Of a DNA stretch of 48,339 bases, positions 26,862-34,133 are shown one piece after another. A model generated the notes under the pieces. It made no database searches. It was not told the DNA's origin and saw only the letters and a program-made list of their open reading frames with translations. Numbering within the stretch: the first letter of the stretch is position 1; the number at the start of each line of letters is the position of its first letter. Made by a program: the position numbers and the translations under genes. This DNA comes from Candidatus Acidiferrales bacterium (GTDB lineage: Bacteria; Acidobacteriota; Terriglobia; Acidiferrales; DATBWB01). The stretch spans positions 1-48,339 of the forward strand of contig DATBWB010000066.1 of NCBI GenBank assembly GCA_036514995.1, written 5' to 3'.

Positions 26862-26927
26862 GCCCCGACAAAGTCGGGGCTCACGATGACAAACGAGATT
26901 GTGAGGAAAGACATCTCGATGCCTTTC
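26862..26927. repeat. Three tandem hairpins, REP-like extragenic element
   Basis: Between mazG and the MenC-like gene three inverted repeats follow one another. A perfect 8-bp stem with a 3-nt loop lies at 26862-26880. An 8-bp stem with one wobble pair lies at 26880-26905 (CTCACGAT with ATTGTGAG). A 9-bp stem with one wobble and a 4-nt loop lies at 26906-26927 (GAAAGACAT with ATGCCTTTC). The last arm contains part of the mazG stop codon. On the minus strand the pattern TGTCATCGTGAGC followed by the GC-rich hairpin and GGAATCTC resembles dispersed REP-type repeats common in environmental bacterial genomes. No T-run makes it a classic terminator. Confidence 0.6.
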
Positions 26928-27732
26928 AATCCGACGCCTTCTCCTTGGCCTTGTTCCAATAGTGCTCCATCTCGTCACGGTGAGCAGGGTCGGGGACCTT
27001 GCCTTGTTCGGCGAGGCGCTTTTCGACAGCTTCAAAGCGTTCCCGGAACTTGCGATTTGCGCGTCGCAGGGCCACTTCCGGATCGAGCTCCAGGAATCGG
27101 GCAAGGTTGACGGCGACGAAAAGCAGGTCGCCGGATTCCTCTTCGATCTTAGCGCGCTCCTTTTTGGCCAAGGCATCGCGCAATTCCTTGACCTCCTCCC
27201 GGAGCTTGCCGAGCAACTCGTCAATGGTCTTCCAATCGAAGCCGACGCGGCTGGCCCGGCGAGTCATCTGGTAGGCTTCGAGCAATGCGGGAAGGGCCTT
27301 GGGAATGTCCCGGAGCAAAGACGGCGCTCCTTCCGGGGCGGCCTCGGCGTGAGCCGAGGCTCGCTCTTCAGCTTTGAGCCTTTCCCAGTTTTTCAGGACT
27401 TCGTCGGAGCCAGCCACACGAAGGTCTCCGAAGACGTGGGGGTGGCGGCGGATGAGTTTGTCCGAGAGATGGCGGATGACATCGTGGACATCGAACTTGC
27501 CTTCTTCGCTGGCCATCTGAGCGTAGAAGACGACTTGAAGGAGGAGATCACCGAGCTCCCGGGGCAGCTTGTCAAAATCGCGGCCCTCGACAGCGTCCAC
27601 CACCTCATAGGCCTCTTCGATGACGTAGCTCTTGAGAGAATCGTAGGTTTGCTCGCGGTCCCAGGGGCACCCGTCGGGGGAACGGAGCCGGGCCATAAGA
27701 GCGACCAGGTCTTCGAAAGTTCGTTGTTCCAT
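26926..27732 (-). CDS. mazG: Nucleoside triphosphate pyrophosphohydrolase MazG
   Basis: Hydrolyses non-canonical or excess NTPs to NMP and PPi, a house-cleaning enzyme. The 268-aa protein has two MazG domains. The first begins FEDLVALMARLRSPDGCPWDREQTYDSLK and carries the metal-binding EEAYEVVDAVE helix; the second, from about residue 165, carries REEVKELRDAL and EEESGDLLFVAVNLARFL. Length matches E. coli MazG (263). The ATG at 27732 is chosen because the family begins just before the FEDLV helix; GGAGGG lies 13 nt upstream. The longer TTG frame to 27810 overlaps the E1 gene and is less likely. Followed by the triple-hairpin element. Confidence 0.94.
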   Translation of the reverse strand: MEQRTFEDLVALMARLRSPDGCPWDREQTYDSLKSYVIEEAYEVVDAVEGRDFDKLPRELGDLLLQVVFYAQMASEEGKFDVHDVIRHLSDKLIRRHPHVFGDLRVAGSDEVLKNWERLKAEERASAHAEAAPEGAPSLLRDIPKALPALLEAYQMTRRASRVGFDWKTIDELLGKLREEVKELRDALAKKERAKIEEESGDLLFVAVNLARFLELDPEVALRRANRKFRERFEAVEKRLAEQGKVPDPAHRDEMEHYWNKAKEKASD

Positions 27733-27787
27733 CGCAGTGCGGGCCCTCCCCGGGGATTCAGGAACCCTCCGGCGCGAGAGGGGCGTT

Positions 27788-29797
27788 TCAGTAAGCCAGA
27801 AGTTTCTCAACAGCCGATCTTAAATCATCGAGCGAAGGGAGCACAGCCGCCTCGAGATTCGGGGCTGCGGGGACGAAGGAATCTTTGGCGCCCACCCGCA
27901 TGACCGGAGCATCCAGATCGGCGAAGGCGTGCTCGGCAATGCGCGCGGCGACCTCGGCGCCGAACCCCATGGTTAGAGAATCTTCGTGGGCAACCAGGAC
28001 GCGATTGGTCTTGCGAATGCTGGAGAAGACCAGGTCATCATCCATGGGGACAAGGGTGCGCAGGTCTATGACCTCGAGGGATTTTCCCTCGGCTTCCAAC
28101 TGGCGAGCCAAATCGAGGGCAAGATAGACGGTACTTCCCCAGGTGACGATGGTGAGGTCAGAACCCTCACGGCGGATCTTGCCTTTGCCAAAGGGAATGG
28201 TGTAGCTCGCGTCCGGCTCTGGGGTCTTGGCCTGAATGCGGCGATAGAGGCCCTTGTGTTCCAGAAAAATGACGGGGTCCTGGCAGCGAGCGGCGGTCTT
28301 GAGGAGGCCCTTGGCGTCCTCGGCACAGGAGGGATAGACAACGTACCAGCCGGGAATATGAGAGTAGGCGGCCTCGACAGTGGTGGAGTGAAAGGGACCA
28401 CCCTTGATGTAACCGCCGACGGTCATGCGCACGACCATCGGAGTGGACCAGGCCCCCTGGCTGCGCCAGCGCACGGTGGCGATCTCATTGCGCATTTGCA
28501 TGAAGGCAGGCCAAGAATAATCGCTGAACTGGATTTCGACAATCGGCTTATAGCCACCCATGGCCATTCCCTGAGCCACGCCGACGATGCTGGCTTCGGC
28601 GAGGGGCGAGTTTTCCACATGGTTGGGGAAAGCGGTGCTCAATCCGCGGGTGACGCCAAAGACGCCGCCCTTGGGGTCGGCGATGTCTTCGCCCCACATG
28701 ACGATCTTCGGGTCTCGGGCCAGTTCTTCCTGCAACCCATGGTTCAAAGCGTCCACCATGGTGACGAGCCGGTCGGAGAGATAGGCCGGGGGATGCTCAT
28801 CGAAGAAAGGCGGGTCAGTTGAGTAAATATGGGCCAAGACAGTCGAAGAGTCCGGCGCCGGGGCGGCATCGGCCTCGCCGGCAGCGCGATTGACTTCCGC
28901 TTCGACTTGCTCCCGAATCTCGGCGATCTGTTCCGGCGTCAAAATCCTGCGCTTGACGAGATAGGCTTCCGTCTGGAAGATCGGGTCGCGCTCGCGAAGT
29001 CCCAAGAGTTCTTGCTCGGTGCGATATTTCTTCTGGTCGTCGGAGGAAGAATGCGGGTCGAGACGCACCACCTGGCCTTCCAAAAGAGCGGGGCCGTGGC
29101 CGGCGCGAATGCGGTCGATGACCGGCGGCAGGGTCTGGTACATGGGCTCAAACCAGGTGCCGTCGAGGTCAAAGGTGGGCATGCCGAAACCGCGGGCGAT
29201 GCGATGAATCTCAGCAATCGTCTGCCGGGCCTGGGGAACGCTGATGGCATAGCCGTTGTTCTGCACCACAAAGAGCACAGGCAACTTTTCCCGGGCAGCC
29301 CAGTTCAAAGCTTCAAAGAACTCACCTTCGCTGGTGGCACCTTCCCCGGAGGAGACGTAAACAACGGCGTCGGAGCCGTCTCTTTTGACGGCCTTGGCCA
29401 TGCCGACCGCGGGCAGATATTGGGTGCCGGTGCAAGCCGTCTGGGCAACCAGACGCAATGCTTGCGAAGAAAAATGTTCCGGCATATTCCGGCCGTTCGA
29501 GCTTGGATCGCCTTCGCGGCTCAACATCGCGAGGAAGATATCGCCGATGGACATTCCCAAGCCCAGCGCAATGGCTTTCTCGCGATAGTAGGTAAAGAAC
29601 CAATCATATCCAGGGCGGAGCAGGAGGGTCATGCCAATCTGCAGCTTTTCGTGGCCGCGGGTCGAAGCCTGGAAGGAGCACTTTCCGTGCTTGGCGAAAA
29701 TCTTCAGCCGCTCTTCGATATAGTGCACGGTCAGCATCTTGCGGTGAAGATCGAGAACCAAGTTGCGAGGAACGATTTCGGTTGCGACCTCGGGCAT
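27788..29797 (-). CDS. Thiamine-diphosphate 2-oxoacid dehydrogenase E1, alpha-beta fusion (branched-chain/pyruvate type)
   Basis: E1 component of a 2-oxoacid dehydrogenase complex, decarboxylating 2-oxoisovalerate-type acids or pyruvate and passing the acyl group to E2 lipoate. The 669-aa protein joins both subunits. The alpha part (about 1-325) carries the thiamine-binding GEGATSEGEFFEALNWAA ... QNNGYA block and the phosphorylation-loop-like RLDPHSSSDD. The beta part (about 345-669) has VMWGEDIADPKGGVFGVT, PLAEASIVGVAQGMAMGG and the C-terminal transketolase domain. ATG at 29797 is chosen, preceded by GAGAGACGG; TTG at 29833 would add 12 residues. No E2 or E3 gene is in the window. The alpha part is most like branched-chain E1; substrate is not certain. 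Confidence 0.9.
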   Translation of the reverse strand: MPEVATEIVPRNLVLDLHRKMLTVHYIEERLKIFAKHGKCSFQASTRGHEKLQIGMTLLLRPGYDWFFTYYREKAIALGLGMSIGDIFLAMLSREGDPSSNGRNMPEHFSSQALRLVAQTACTGTQYLPAVGMAKAVKRDGSDAVVYVSSGEGATSEGEFFEALNWAAREKLPVLFVVQNNGYAISVPQARQTIAEIHRIARGFGMPTFDLDGTWFEPMYQTLPPVIDRIRAGHGPALLEGQVVRLDPHSSSDDQKKYRTEQELLGLRERDPIFQTEAYLVKRRILTPEQIAEIREQVEAEVNRAAGEADAAPAPDSSTVLAHIYSTDPPFFDEHPPAYLSDRLVTMVDALNHGLQEELARDPKIVMWGEDIADPKGGVFGVTRGLSTAFPNHVENSPLAEASIVGVAQGMAMGGYKPIVEIQFSDYSWPAFMQMRNEIATVRWRSQGAWSTPMVVRMTVGGYIKGGPFHSTTVEAAYSHIPGWYVVYPSCAEDAKGLLKTAARCQDPVIFLEHKGLYRRIQAKTPEPDASYTIPFGKGKIRREGSDLTIVTWGSTVYLALDLARQLEAEGKSLEVIDLRTLVPMDDDLVFSSIRKTNRVLVAHEDSLTMGFGAEVAARIAEHAFADLDAPVMRVGAKDSFVPAAPNLEAAVLPSLDDLRSAVEKLLAY

Positions 29798-29819
29798 GCG
29801 CCGTCTCTCAGGCTCAAAG

Positions 29820-29839
29820 CCATGTCCAGCCAAACATGG
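29820..29839. other. Small hairpin in the E1 leader
   Basis: CCATGT (29820-29825) and ACATGG (29834-29839) form a perfect 6-bp stem with an 8-nt loop, between the predicted -10 box at 29868 and the E1 ATG at 29797. It may affect translation or be chance. Confidence 0.25.
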
Positions 29840-29867
29840 AACAAGGAGCAGGGTTTCAAAAACGTTT

Positions 29868-29873
29868 ATTATA
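29868..29873 (-). promoter_or_regulatory. Perfect TATAAT -10 element for the E1-mazG transcript
   Basis: The minus strand reads GCGTATAATAAACG, an exact consensus -10 hexamer about 70 nt upstream of the E1 start. No recognisable -35 lies 16-18 nt upstream, so it may rely on an activator. The following leader carries the hairpin at 29820-29839. Confidence 0.4.
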
Positions 29874-29902
29874 CGCCAATTCTCCCCGGGGTTGAGGTTC
29901 GC

Positions 29903-29931
29903 TTGTTTGATTTACGGCGGGATGGTAGACT
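29903..29931 (+). promoter_or_regulatory. Candidate sigma70 promoter for the GH57 branching-enzyme operon
   Basis: TTGTTT (29903-29908) and TAGACT (29926-29931) with a 17-nt spacer place a start near 29938, about 30 nt before the ATG at 29968. The same TAGACT -10 occurs upstream of DAHP synthase. An alternative TTG start codon at 29941 would leave almost no leader, which favours the ATG. Confidence 0.4.
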
Positions 29932-29967
29932 GAAAAAAGTTTGGTGGATGCGACTCAAAAATCAGCG

Positions 29968-31698
29968 ATGGCGAAGGGCTACATCAGTATTGTTTTGCAC
30001 TCCCACCTGCCCTATTTGATCCACCACGGAGTATGGCCGCACGGGCTGGACTGGCTGCACGAGGCAGCGGCGGAAACCTACGTGCCCCTTCTGGGGATGA
30101 TCGAGGCCGCCGATCGCCGGGGCCTCAAGGCGCGCTTTTCGATCAACCTCACGCCGGTCCTGCTGGAACAACTTCTCCACCCGACCTTCCTCGAAAGCTT
30201 TCCGCAATACCTGGAGGTGAAAGCGGCTGCGGCGCGGCGCGATCAGAACGAATTTCTCGCTCTCGGCGAAGGGGAATGCCTGGAGCAGGCACGTCAGTGG
30301 GAGCTTCACTACCGGGACGTGGAGCGGCGGTTCGTCGAAGGCTTCGGTTCGAACCTGGTGGCCGCTTTCAGCCGTCTTGCCGAAGGCGGGCAGCTTGAGC
30401 TGATGACCTGCGCCGCCACGCATGGCTATGTGCCGCTTCTCGGCACCGACGCATCCATCAACGCCCAGGTACGGTTGGCGGTCGCGACGCATCAAAAAAT
30501 GTTTGGGCGGAAGCCGCGCGGTATTTGGCTGCCGGAATGCGGCTATCGGCCGGCGGGGAGGTGGGAACCGCCTCATGGGGAAGCGCCGCCCCTATTGAAA
30601 CGAGCGCGGGCCGGTGTGGAGGAGATCCTGGCCGCCAACGGCCTCCAGTATTTTGTCTGCGATACACACTTGCTGGATCGGACGGTCCAGTTCTCCCCCT
30701 ACGAGAAGCTGGCGCAACCGCCTCGTTTTGATCGCCCGCCGGAAAGAAGCCCTTACCGGCCCTACTTTGTCGGCCCGCCGCGGCGGGCTGCCGCCCAGGT
30801 AGCAGTGTTTGTGCGTGATCCGCAGACGGGGGTCCAGGTATGGAGCGGCGAACACGGCTATCCCGGGGACGCCAACTATTTGGACTTCCACAAGAAACGC
30901 TGGCCAACGGGGCTGCGTTACTGGCAGGTGACTCATCCCAAGATCGACCTCGGCGGAAAACAACCCTACTCGCGGACACGAGCGGTGGAGAGAACCAGGG
31001 ATCACGCCCGCCATTTTGTCTCGCTAACGCAAAATATCCTCCGAGCGGAGTGGGCGCGCACGGGCCGGCCGGGAATTTTGGTGGCCGCCTTTGATGCCGA
31101 GCTGTTCGGCCATTGGTGGTTTGAGGGACCGGAGTTCTTAGAACACGTTCTGGAGGAACTGGCGCTGCAATCCGAGATCGAGACGATCTCGCTGGGGGGC
31201 TATTTCGACCTCTATCCACCTGACGCGCGGATTGACTTGCCAGAGGGTTCCTGGGGCAGAGGCGGGGGGCATGAGATGTGGTGGAACGCGGACACGGAAT
31301 GGACGTGGCGAGATATCTATCCGGCCGAGGCAGCGCTGCTGGAATTGATCAGTTCCGGGGTGGGCAAAGTTGATCCGACGGAGCGTCGCCTCCTGCAACA
31401 GCTTTGCCGAGAGCTCTTGCTGCTGGAATCGTCCGACTGGCAATTCTTGATTTCGACCGGCAGCGCCCGGGACTACGCCGAGAAGCGCTTCCGGACACAC
31501 CGCGATTGGTTCCTGGAGATTTTCAACATGCTTGCCGGATACCGGGAGTGCAAGCAGCTCTCGGGCGCAGCGAGCGAGCGGCTGGCTGAGATCGAGGCGA
31601 CAGACTCCATCTTTGCCGACCTGGACCTTGCCATATACCAGGAATGGGCGGCAACCGGCAATTCGGCTGCGATGCCTGCGACAGGAAAGGTAGGTTAG
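29968..31698 (+). CDS. 1,4-alpha-glucan branching enzyme, GH57 type
   Basis: Makes alpha-1,6 branches in glycogen by cutting and re-attaching alpha-1,4 glucan chains. The 576-aa protein follows the Thermus/Thermococcus GH57 branching-enzyme plan. The barrel starts ISIVLHSHLPYLIHHG; the nucleophile is Glu190 in GIWLPECGY and the acid/base is Asp376 in AAFDAELFGHWWFEGP. The C-terminal helical domain has WNADTEWTWRDIYPAE and SSDWQFLISTGSARDYAEKRF. Length is in the usual 520-580 range. The ATG at 29968 fits the family start; TTG at 29941 is the alternative. It is followed 2 nt later by the DUF1844 gene. No other glycogen gene (glgA, glgC, glgP) is in the window, but another GH57 protein lies at 10299. 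Confidence 0.93.
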   Translation: MAKGYISIVLHSHLPYLIHHGVWPHGLDWLHEAAAETYVPLLGMIEAADRRGLKARFSINLTPVLLEQLLHPTFLESFPQYLEVKAAAARRDQNEFLALGEGECLEQARQWELHYRDVERRFVEGFGSNLVAAFSRLAEGGQLELMTCAATHGYVPLLGTDASINAQVRLAVATHQKMFGRKPRGIWLPECGYRPAGRWEPPHGEAPPLLKRARAGVEEILAANGLQYFVCDTHLLDRTVQFSPYEKLAQPPRFDRPPERSPYRPYFVGPPRRAAAQVAVFVRDPQTGVQVWSGEHGYPGDANYLDFHKKRWPTGLRYWQVTHPKIDLGGKQPYSRTRAVERTRDHARHFVSLTQNILRAEWARTGRPGILVAAFDAELFGHWWFEGPEFLEHVLEELALQSEIETISLGGYFDLYPPDARIDLPEGSWGRGGGHEMWWNADTEWTWRDIYPAEAALLELISSGVGKVDPTERRLLQQLCRELLLLESSDWQFLISTGSARDYAEKRFRTHRDWFLEIFNMLAGYRECKQLSGAASERLAEIEATDSIFADLDLAIYQEWAATGNSAAMPATGKVG

Positions 31699-31700
31699 CG

Positions 31701-32225
31701 ATGGCCGACCAACCCAAACCGAAAGAGGAAAGGTTCAAGGTTGTTGACCGCCGCCACTTCACCTCGGAGGGTGAACGACGCAAGGACATCTTGGAAGAAG
31801 AAGCGGCCAGGGGAGCAGAGTCAACAACTGGCGAAGCGAAACCCGAGGCCAGGCCGGCGTCAACTCCGCCCCGGCAAGAGGTTCCCAAGGGGACTGCTCC
31901 AAAAGCATCCTTGGAGTTCGAATCGCCGCCCGGGACGAGTTCAGCGGCAGATTTTTCTGCGCTGGTCGGTTCCTTCTACCGTTCAGCCCTGGCGCTCCTG
32001 GGGGCCTTTGCCGATCCGGAAACCGGCCACGCGATTGTGGATCTTGAAGGAGCCCGGCACGTGATTGACCTGTTGGAAGTGCTGGCGGAAAAGACCAGCG
32101 GCAACCTGACCCAGGATGAGGCGACGATGCTGGGGGAGGTGAAAGCGGAATTGAAGTTGGCCTACCTGAATGTGGCGCAGGCGACCGCGCAGGCAGTGAG
32201 AGAACGAGGCAAGACCCAAAGCTAG
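31701..32225 (+). CDS. DUF1844 domain protein
   Basis: Function unknown. The 174-aa protein has a charged, probably disordered N-terminal half (residues 1-82, rich in Lys, Glu, Pro and Ala; includes RFKVVDRRHF). A compact DUF1844 domain follows at about 84-158, recognisable by FSALVGSFYRSALALLG, ADPETGHAIVDLEGARHVID and EKTSGNLTQDE. The domain is predicted mostly helical and has no obvious catalytic residue. It starts 2 nt after the branching-enzyme stop, so the two are co-transcribed. The gene ends inside the 5' arm of the large inverted repeat at 32221-32320. In other genomes the family is largely known from conserved hypothetical proteins. Confidence 0.9.
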   Translation: MADQPKPKEERFKVVDRRHFTSEGERRKDILEEEAARGAESTTGEAKPEARPASTPPRQEVPKGTAPKASLEFESPPGTSSAADFSALVGSFYRSALALLGAFADPETGHAIVDLEGARHVIDLLEVLAEKTSGNLTQDEATMLGEVKAELKLAYLNVAQATAQAVRERGKTQS

Positions 32226-32320
32226 CGCCGTTCCAAAACATTCTGCCGGCTGGAGGGGGAAACAAGGTTGCATGCGGAACCGTCTTGAGTTCGGGCTCAG
32301 ATCGTTGAAACGGCACTAGC
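32221..32320 (+). repeat. 100-nt spacer closed by a 16-bp imperfect inverted repeat
   Basis: GCTAGCGCCGTTCCAA at 32221-32236 pairs with TTGAAACGGCACTAGC at 32305-32320 in 14 of 16 positions. The 68-nt interior can form two small stems, GGTT/AACC (32266-32269 with 32278-32281) and TGAG/CTCA (32286-32289 with 32296-32299). The left arm contains the DUF1844 stop codon and the right arm ends 1 nt before the ATG of the MBL-hydrolase gene, where no Shine-Dalgarno sequence is visible. No T-run follows, so it is not a simple terminator. It could be a translation-controlling RNA, a processing site or a miniature mobile repeat. Confidence 0.55.
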
Positions 32321-32321
32321 C

Positions 32322-33095
32322 ATGCCTCGCCTACGTCTCACCATCCTGGGCTCCGGCACCTCCATGGGCGTACCGACGATCGGTTGCCACTGTGGAGTTT
32401 GCCAGTCAGCGGATCCGCGGGATCAACGCACCCGGCCTTCTCTGCTGGTGCGCTATGACGGCCGCGCGGTTGTCATTGACACCTCCCCTGACTTTCGGTT
32501 TCAGGCGTTGCGAGCCGGCCTGGATCGGCTGGACGCCGTGCTCTACACCCATGGCCATGCCGACCATATTCTGGGGATGGATGACGTGCGTCCATTCAAC
32601 ATCAAGCAAGGCGAAGAAATTCCTCTCTACGCCGACCGAGCTACGCTCGACATTCTTCGCCGGGTCTTCTCGTACGTTCTCTCGCCCGAGCCGACGGCGA
32701 GCACGCTACCGAGCGTGCAGATGCGGGAAATCAGCGGTCCGCTGAACCTTTTCGGCGTAGAATTCAAGCCGGTGCCACTGTGGCACGGAAACATGGCGGT
32801 GCTGGGGTTTCGCGCCGGGAGGATGGCGTACCTGACCGATTTCAGCGAGATTCCGGCAGAATCGTTCTCCCTCTTGGAGGATCTGGATATTTTGATTTTG
32901 GATGCGCTGCGGGACGTGCCGCATCCAACGCACTCGACCGTGGAAAACTCGCTGGGGTTGGTCAGCAAGATCCAGCCAAAGCGGGCGTATTTCACTCATA
33001 TCTGCCATGACCTGCCGCACCAAGCCACCAACGCCCGGCTGCCGGGCCACGTACGGATGGCGTTTGATACCCTCGAGTTGGAGACGGAAGCGTGA
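32322..33095 (+). CDS. MBL-fold metallo-hydrolase (PhnP-like)
   Basis: Metal-dependent phosphodiesterase or hydrolase of the metallo-beta-lactamase fold. The 257-aa protein has THGHADH at about residues 77-83 (zinc or manganese ligands), a following metal-ligand His in VPLWHGN and an Asp in YLTDFSEIP, and FTHICHDLPH near the C-terminus. The N-terminus LTILGSGTSMGVPTIGCHCGVC with its Cys cluster is typical of PhnP-like proteins. Substrate is not predictable; no phosphonate genes are nearby. The ATG at 32322 follows the inverted repeat directly and has no clear ribosome site. Its stop overlaps the ribF start (TGATG). Confidence 0.9.
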   Translation: MPRLRLTILGSGTSMGVPTIGCHCGVCQSADPRDQRTRPSLLVRYDGRAVVIDTSPDFRFQALRAGLDRLDAVLYTHGHADHILGMDDVRPFNIKQGEEIPLYADRATLDILRRVFSYVLSPEPTASTLPSVQMREISGPLNLFGVEFKPVPLWHGNMAVLGFRAGRMAYLTDFSEIPAESFSLLEDLDILILDALRDVPHPTHSTVENSLGLVSKIQPKRAYFTHICHDLPHQATNARLPGHVRMAFDTLELETEA

Positions 33096-34045
33096 TGGCG
33101 GGCCTGCGTGTCCTCCACAGCCTGGAGCAATGGGACAGCAACTGGCCGGCGCCGGTGGTCACCATCGGCAATTTTGATGGTGTACATCTCGGCCACCAAA
33201 AGATTATCCGGGAGGTGGTTGCTCGGGCGCGGCGGTTGCGGGGCACGCCGGTGGCGATTACCTTTGATCCTCATCCCAGCCGCATCCTGCGGGCGGAACA
33301 GTCGCCGCGGCTGATTCTGACTGCTTTCCAAAAGCAAGCTTTGCTGGCCGAAGCTGGAATTCGTGTTTTGATTGTTCTGGCTTTTACGCGGGAACTTTCC
33401 TTGCTTTCCCCGGAGGATTTTGTTCGCCGGGTGCTGTGCGGATCGCTTTCGAGCCGCGAGATCTACGTCGGAGCCAATTTCCGGTTCGGCCATGGCCAAG
33501 CGGGGGGTGTCGCCACGTTAGAAGAGATGTCAGCTCGTTTTGGATTTCGACTGGAAGTGGTGTCCCCGGTCGAAGTGCGAGGCGAAATTGTCTCCTCGAC
33601 GCGCATTCGAGGATTGATTCAGGCGGGCGAGGTGGCGCCGGCGGCGCGGCTGCTCGGCCGGCCCTTTGCGCTAACGGGCACGGTCAATCCCGGTCACGGA
33701 GTCGGGCGCAAACTTACGGTGCCCACATTGAACCTGACTGCGGATCAGGAGTTGCTGCCGGCGCGGGGTGTGTACGTGACGGAGACGTTACTCGCTGGCC
33801 GGCGCTCGCCGAGACCTTCTTTGACCAATGTCGGCTATCGGCCCACCTTTGGCGGGGATGGATTGCAGATCGAAACCCATCTGCTGGGAAAAAGGCAAAC
33901 GATTGGAGTGGACCACATCGAGGTCCGCTTCCATGCCCGGCTGCGCGATGAGAGAAAATTTCCTTCCCCTGAGGCCTTAAAGGCGCAAATCCTCAAGGAT
34001 ATCGAGCGGGCAGAGAGCTTTTTTCGGCGAGATCATCGGCGGTAA
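33095..34045 (+). CDS. ribF: Bifunctional riboflavin kinase / FAD synthetase
   Basis: Phosphorylates riboflavin to FMN and adenylates FMN to FAD. The 316-aa protein has an N-terminal nucleotidyltransferase domain (VTIGNFDGVHLGHQKII near residue 20; SSTRIRGLIQAGEVA near 165). A C-terminal flavokinase beta-barrel starts at about 185 (GTVNPGHGVGRKLTVPTLNL, GYRPTFGG, and the terminal LRDERKFPS). Length matches the family. The ATG at 33095 shares bases with the upstream stop (TGATG); an alternative GTG at 33092 gives a 4-nt overlap. Either way it is coupled to the MBL gene. A hairpin at 34091-34119 lies beyond the stop. Confidence 0.96.
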   Translation: MAGLRVLHSLEQWDSNWPAPVVTIGNFDGVHLGHQKIIREVVARARRLRGTPVAITFDPHPSRILRAEQSPRLILTAFQKQALLAEAGIRVLIVLAFTRELSLLSPEDFVRRVLCGSLSSREIYVGANFRFGHGQAGGVATLEEMSARFGFRLEVVSPVEVRGEIVSSTRIRGLIQAGEVAPAARLLGRPFALTGTVNPGHGVGRKLTVPTLNLTADQELLPARGVYVTETLLAGRRSPRPSLTNVGYRPTFGGDGLQIETHLLGKRQTIGVDHIEVRFHARLRDERKFPSPEALKAQILKDIERAESFFRRDHRR

Positions 34046-34090
34046 TCTGCGGGAAGGTACTCCAAACCACCACTAAGCGACGAACCCCGA

Positions 34091-34127
34091 AGCCTCGGGA
34101 TGGGGTCTGCCGCGAGGCTCTTTGATT
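34091..34127 (+). terminator. Possible terminator between convergent ribF and ispG
   Basis: AGCCTCG (34091-34097) pairs with CGAGGCT (34113-34119) around a 15-nt loop and is followed by CTTTGATT. The stem is only 7 bp and the T-tract is poor, so this is a weak candidate for ending the plus-strand ribF transcript. Confidence 0.35.
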
Positions 34128-34133
34128 ACTCTT

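Noticed and set aside
26862-26880. Rho-independent terminator between mazG and the MenC-like gene
   Set aside because: The stem is perfect, but no T-run follows on either strand; it is better explained as a REP-type repeat.
28829-30019. Plus-strand open frame (396 codons) opposite the E1 gene
   Set aside because: It covers the E1 N-terminus, the divergent promoter gap and the start of the GH57 gene in the wrong frame.
32221-32320. tRNA or other standard structured RNA
   Set aside because: The closing stem is too long and the interior lacks D-, anticodon- and T-arm geometry; no known riboswitch consensus recognised.
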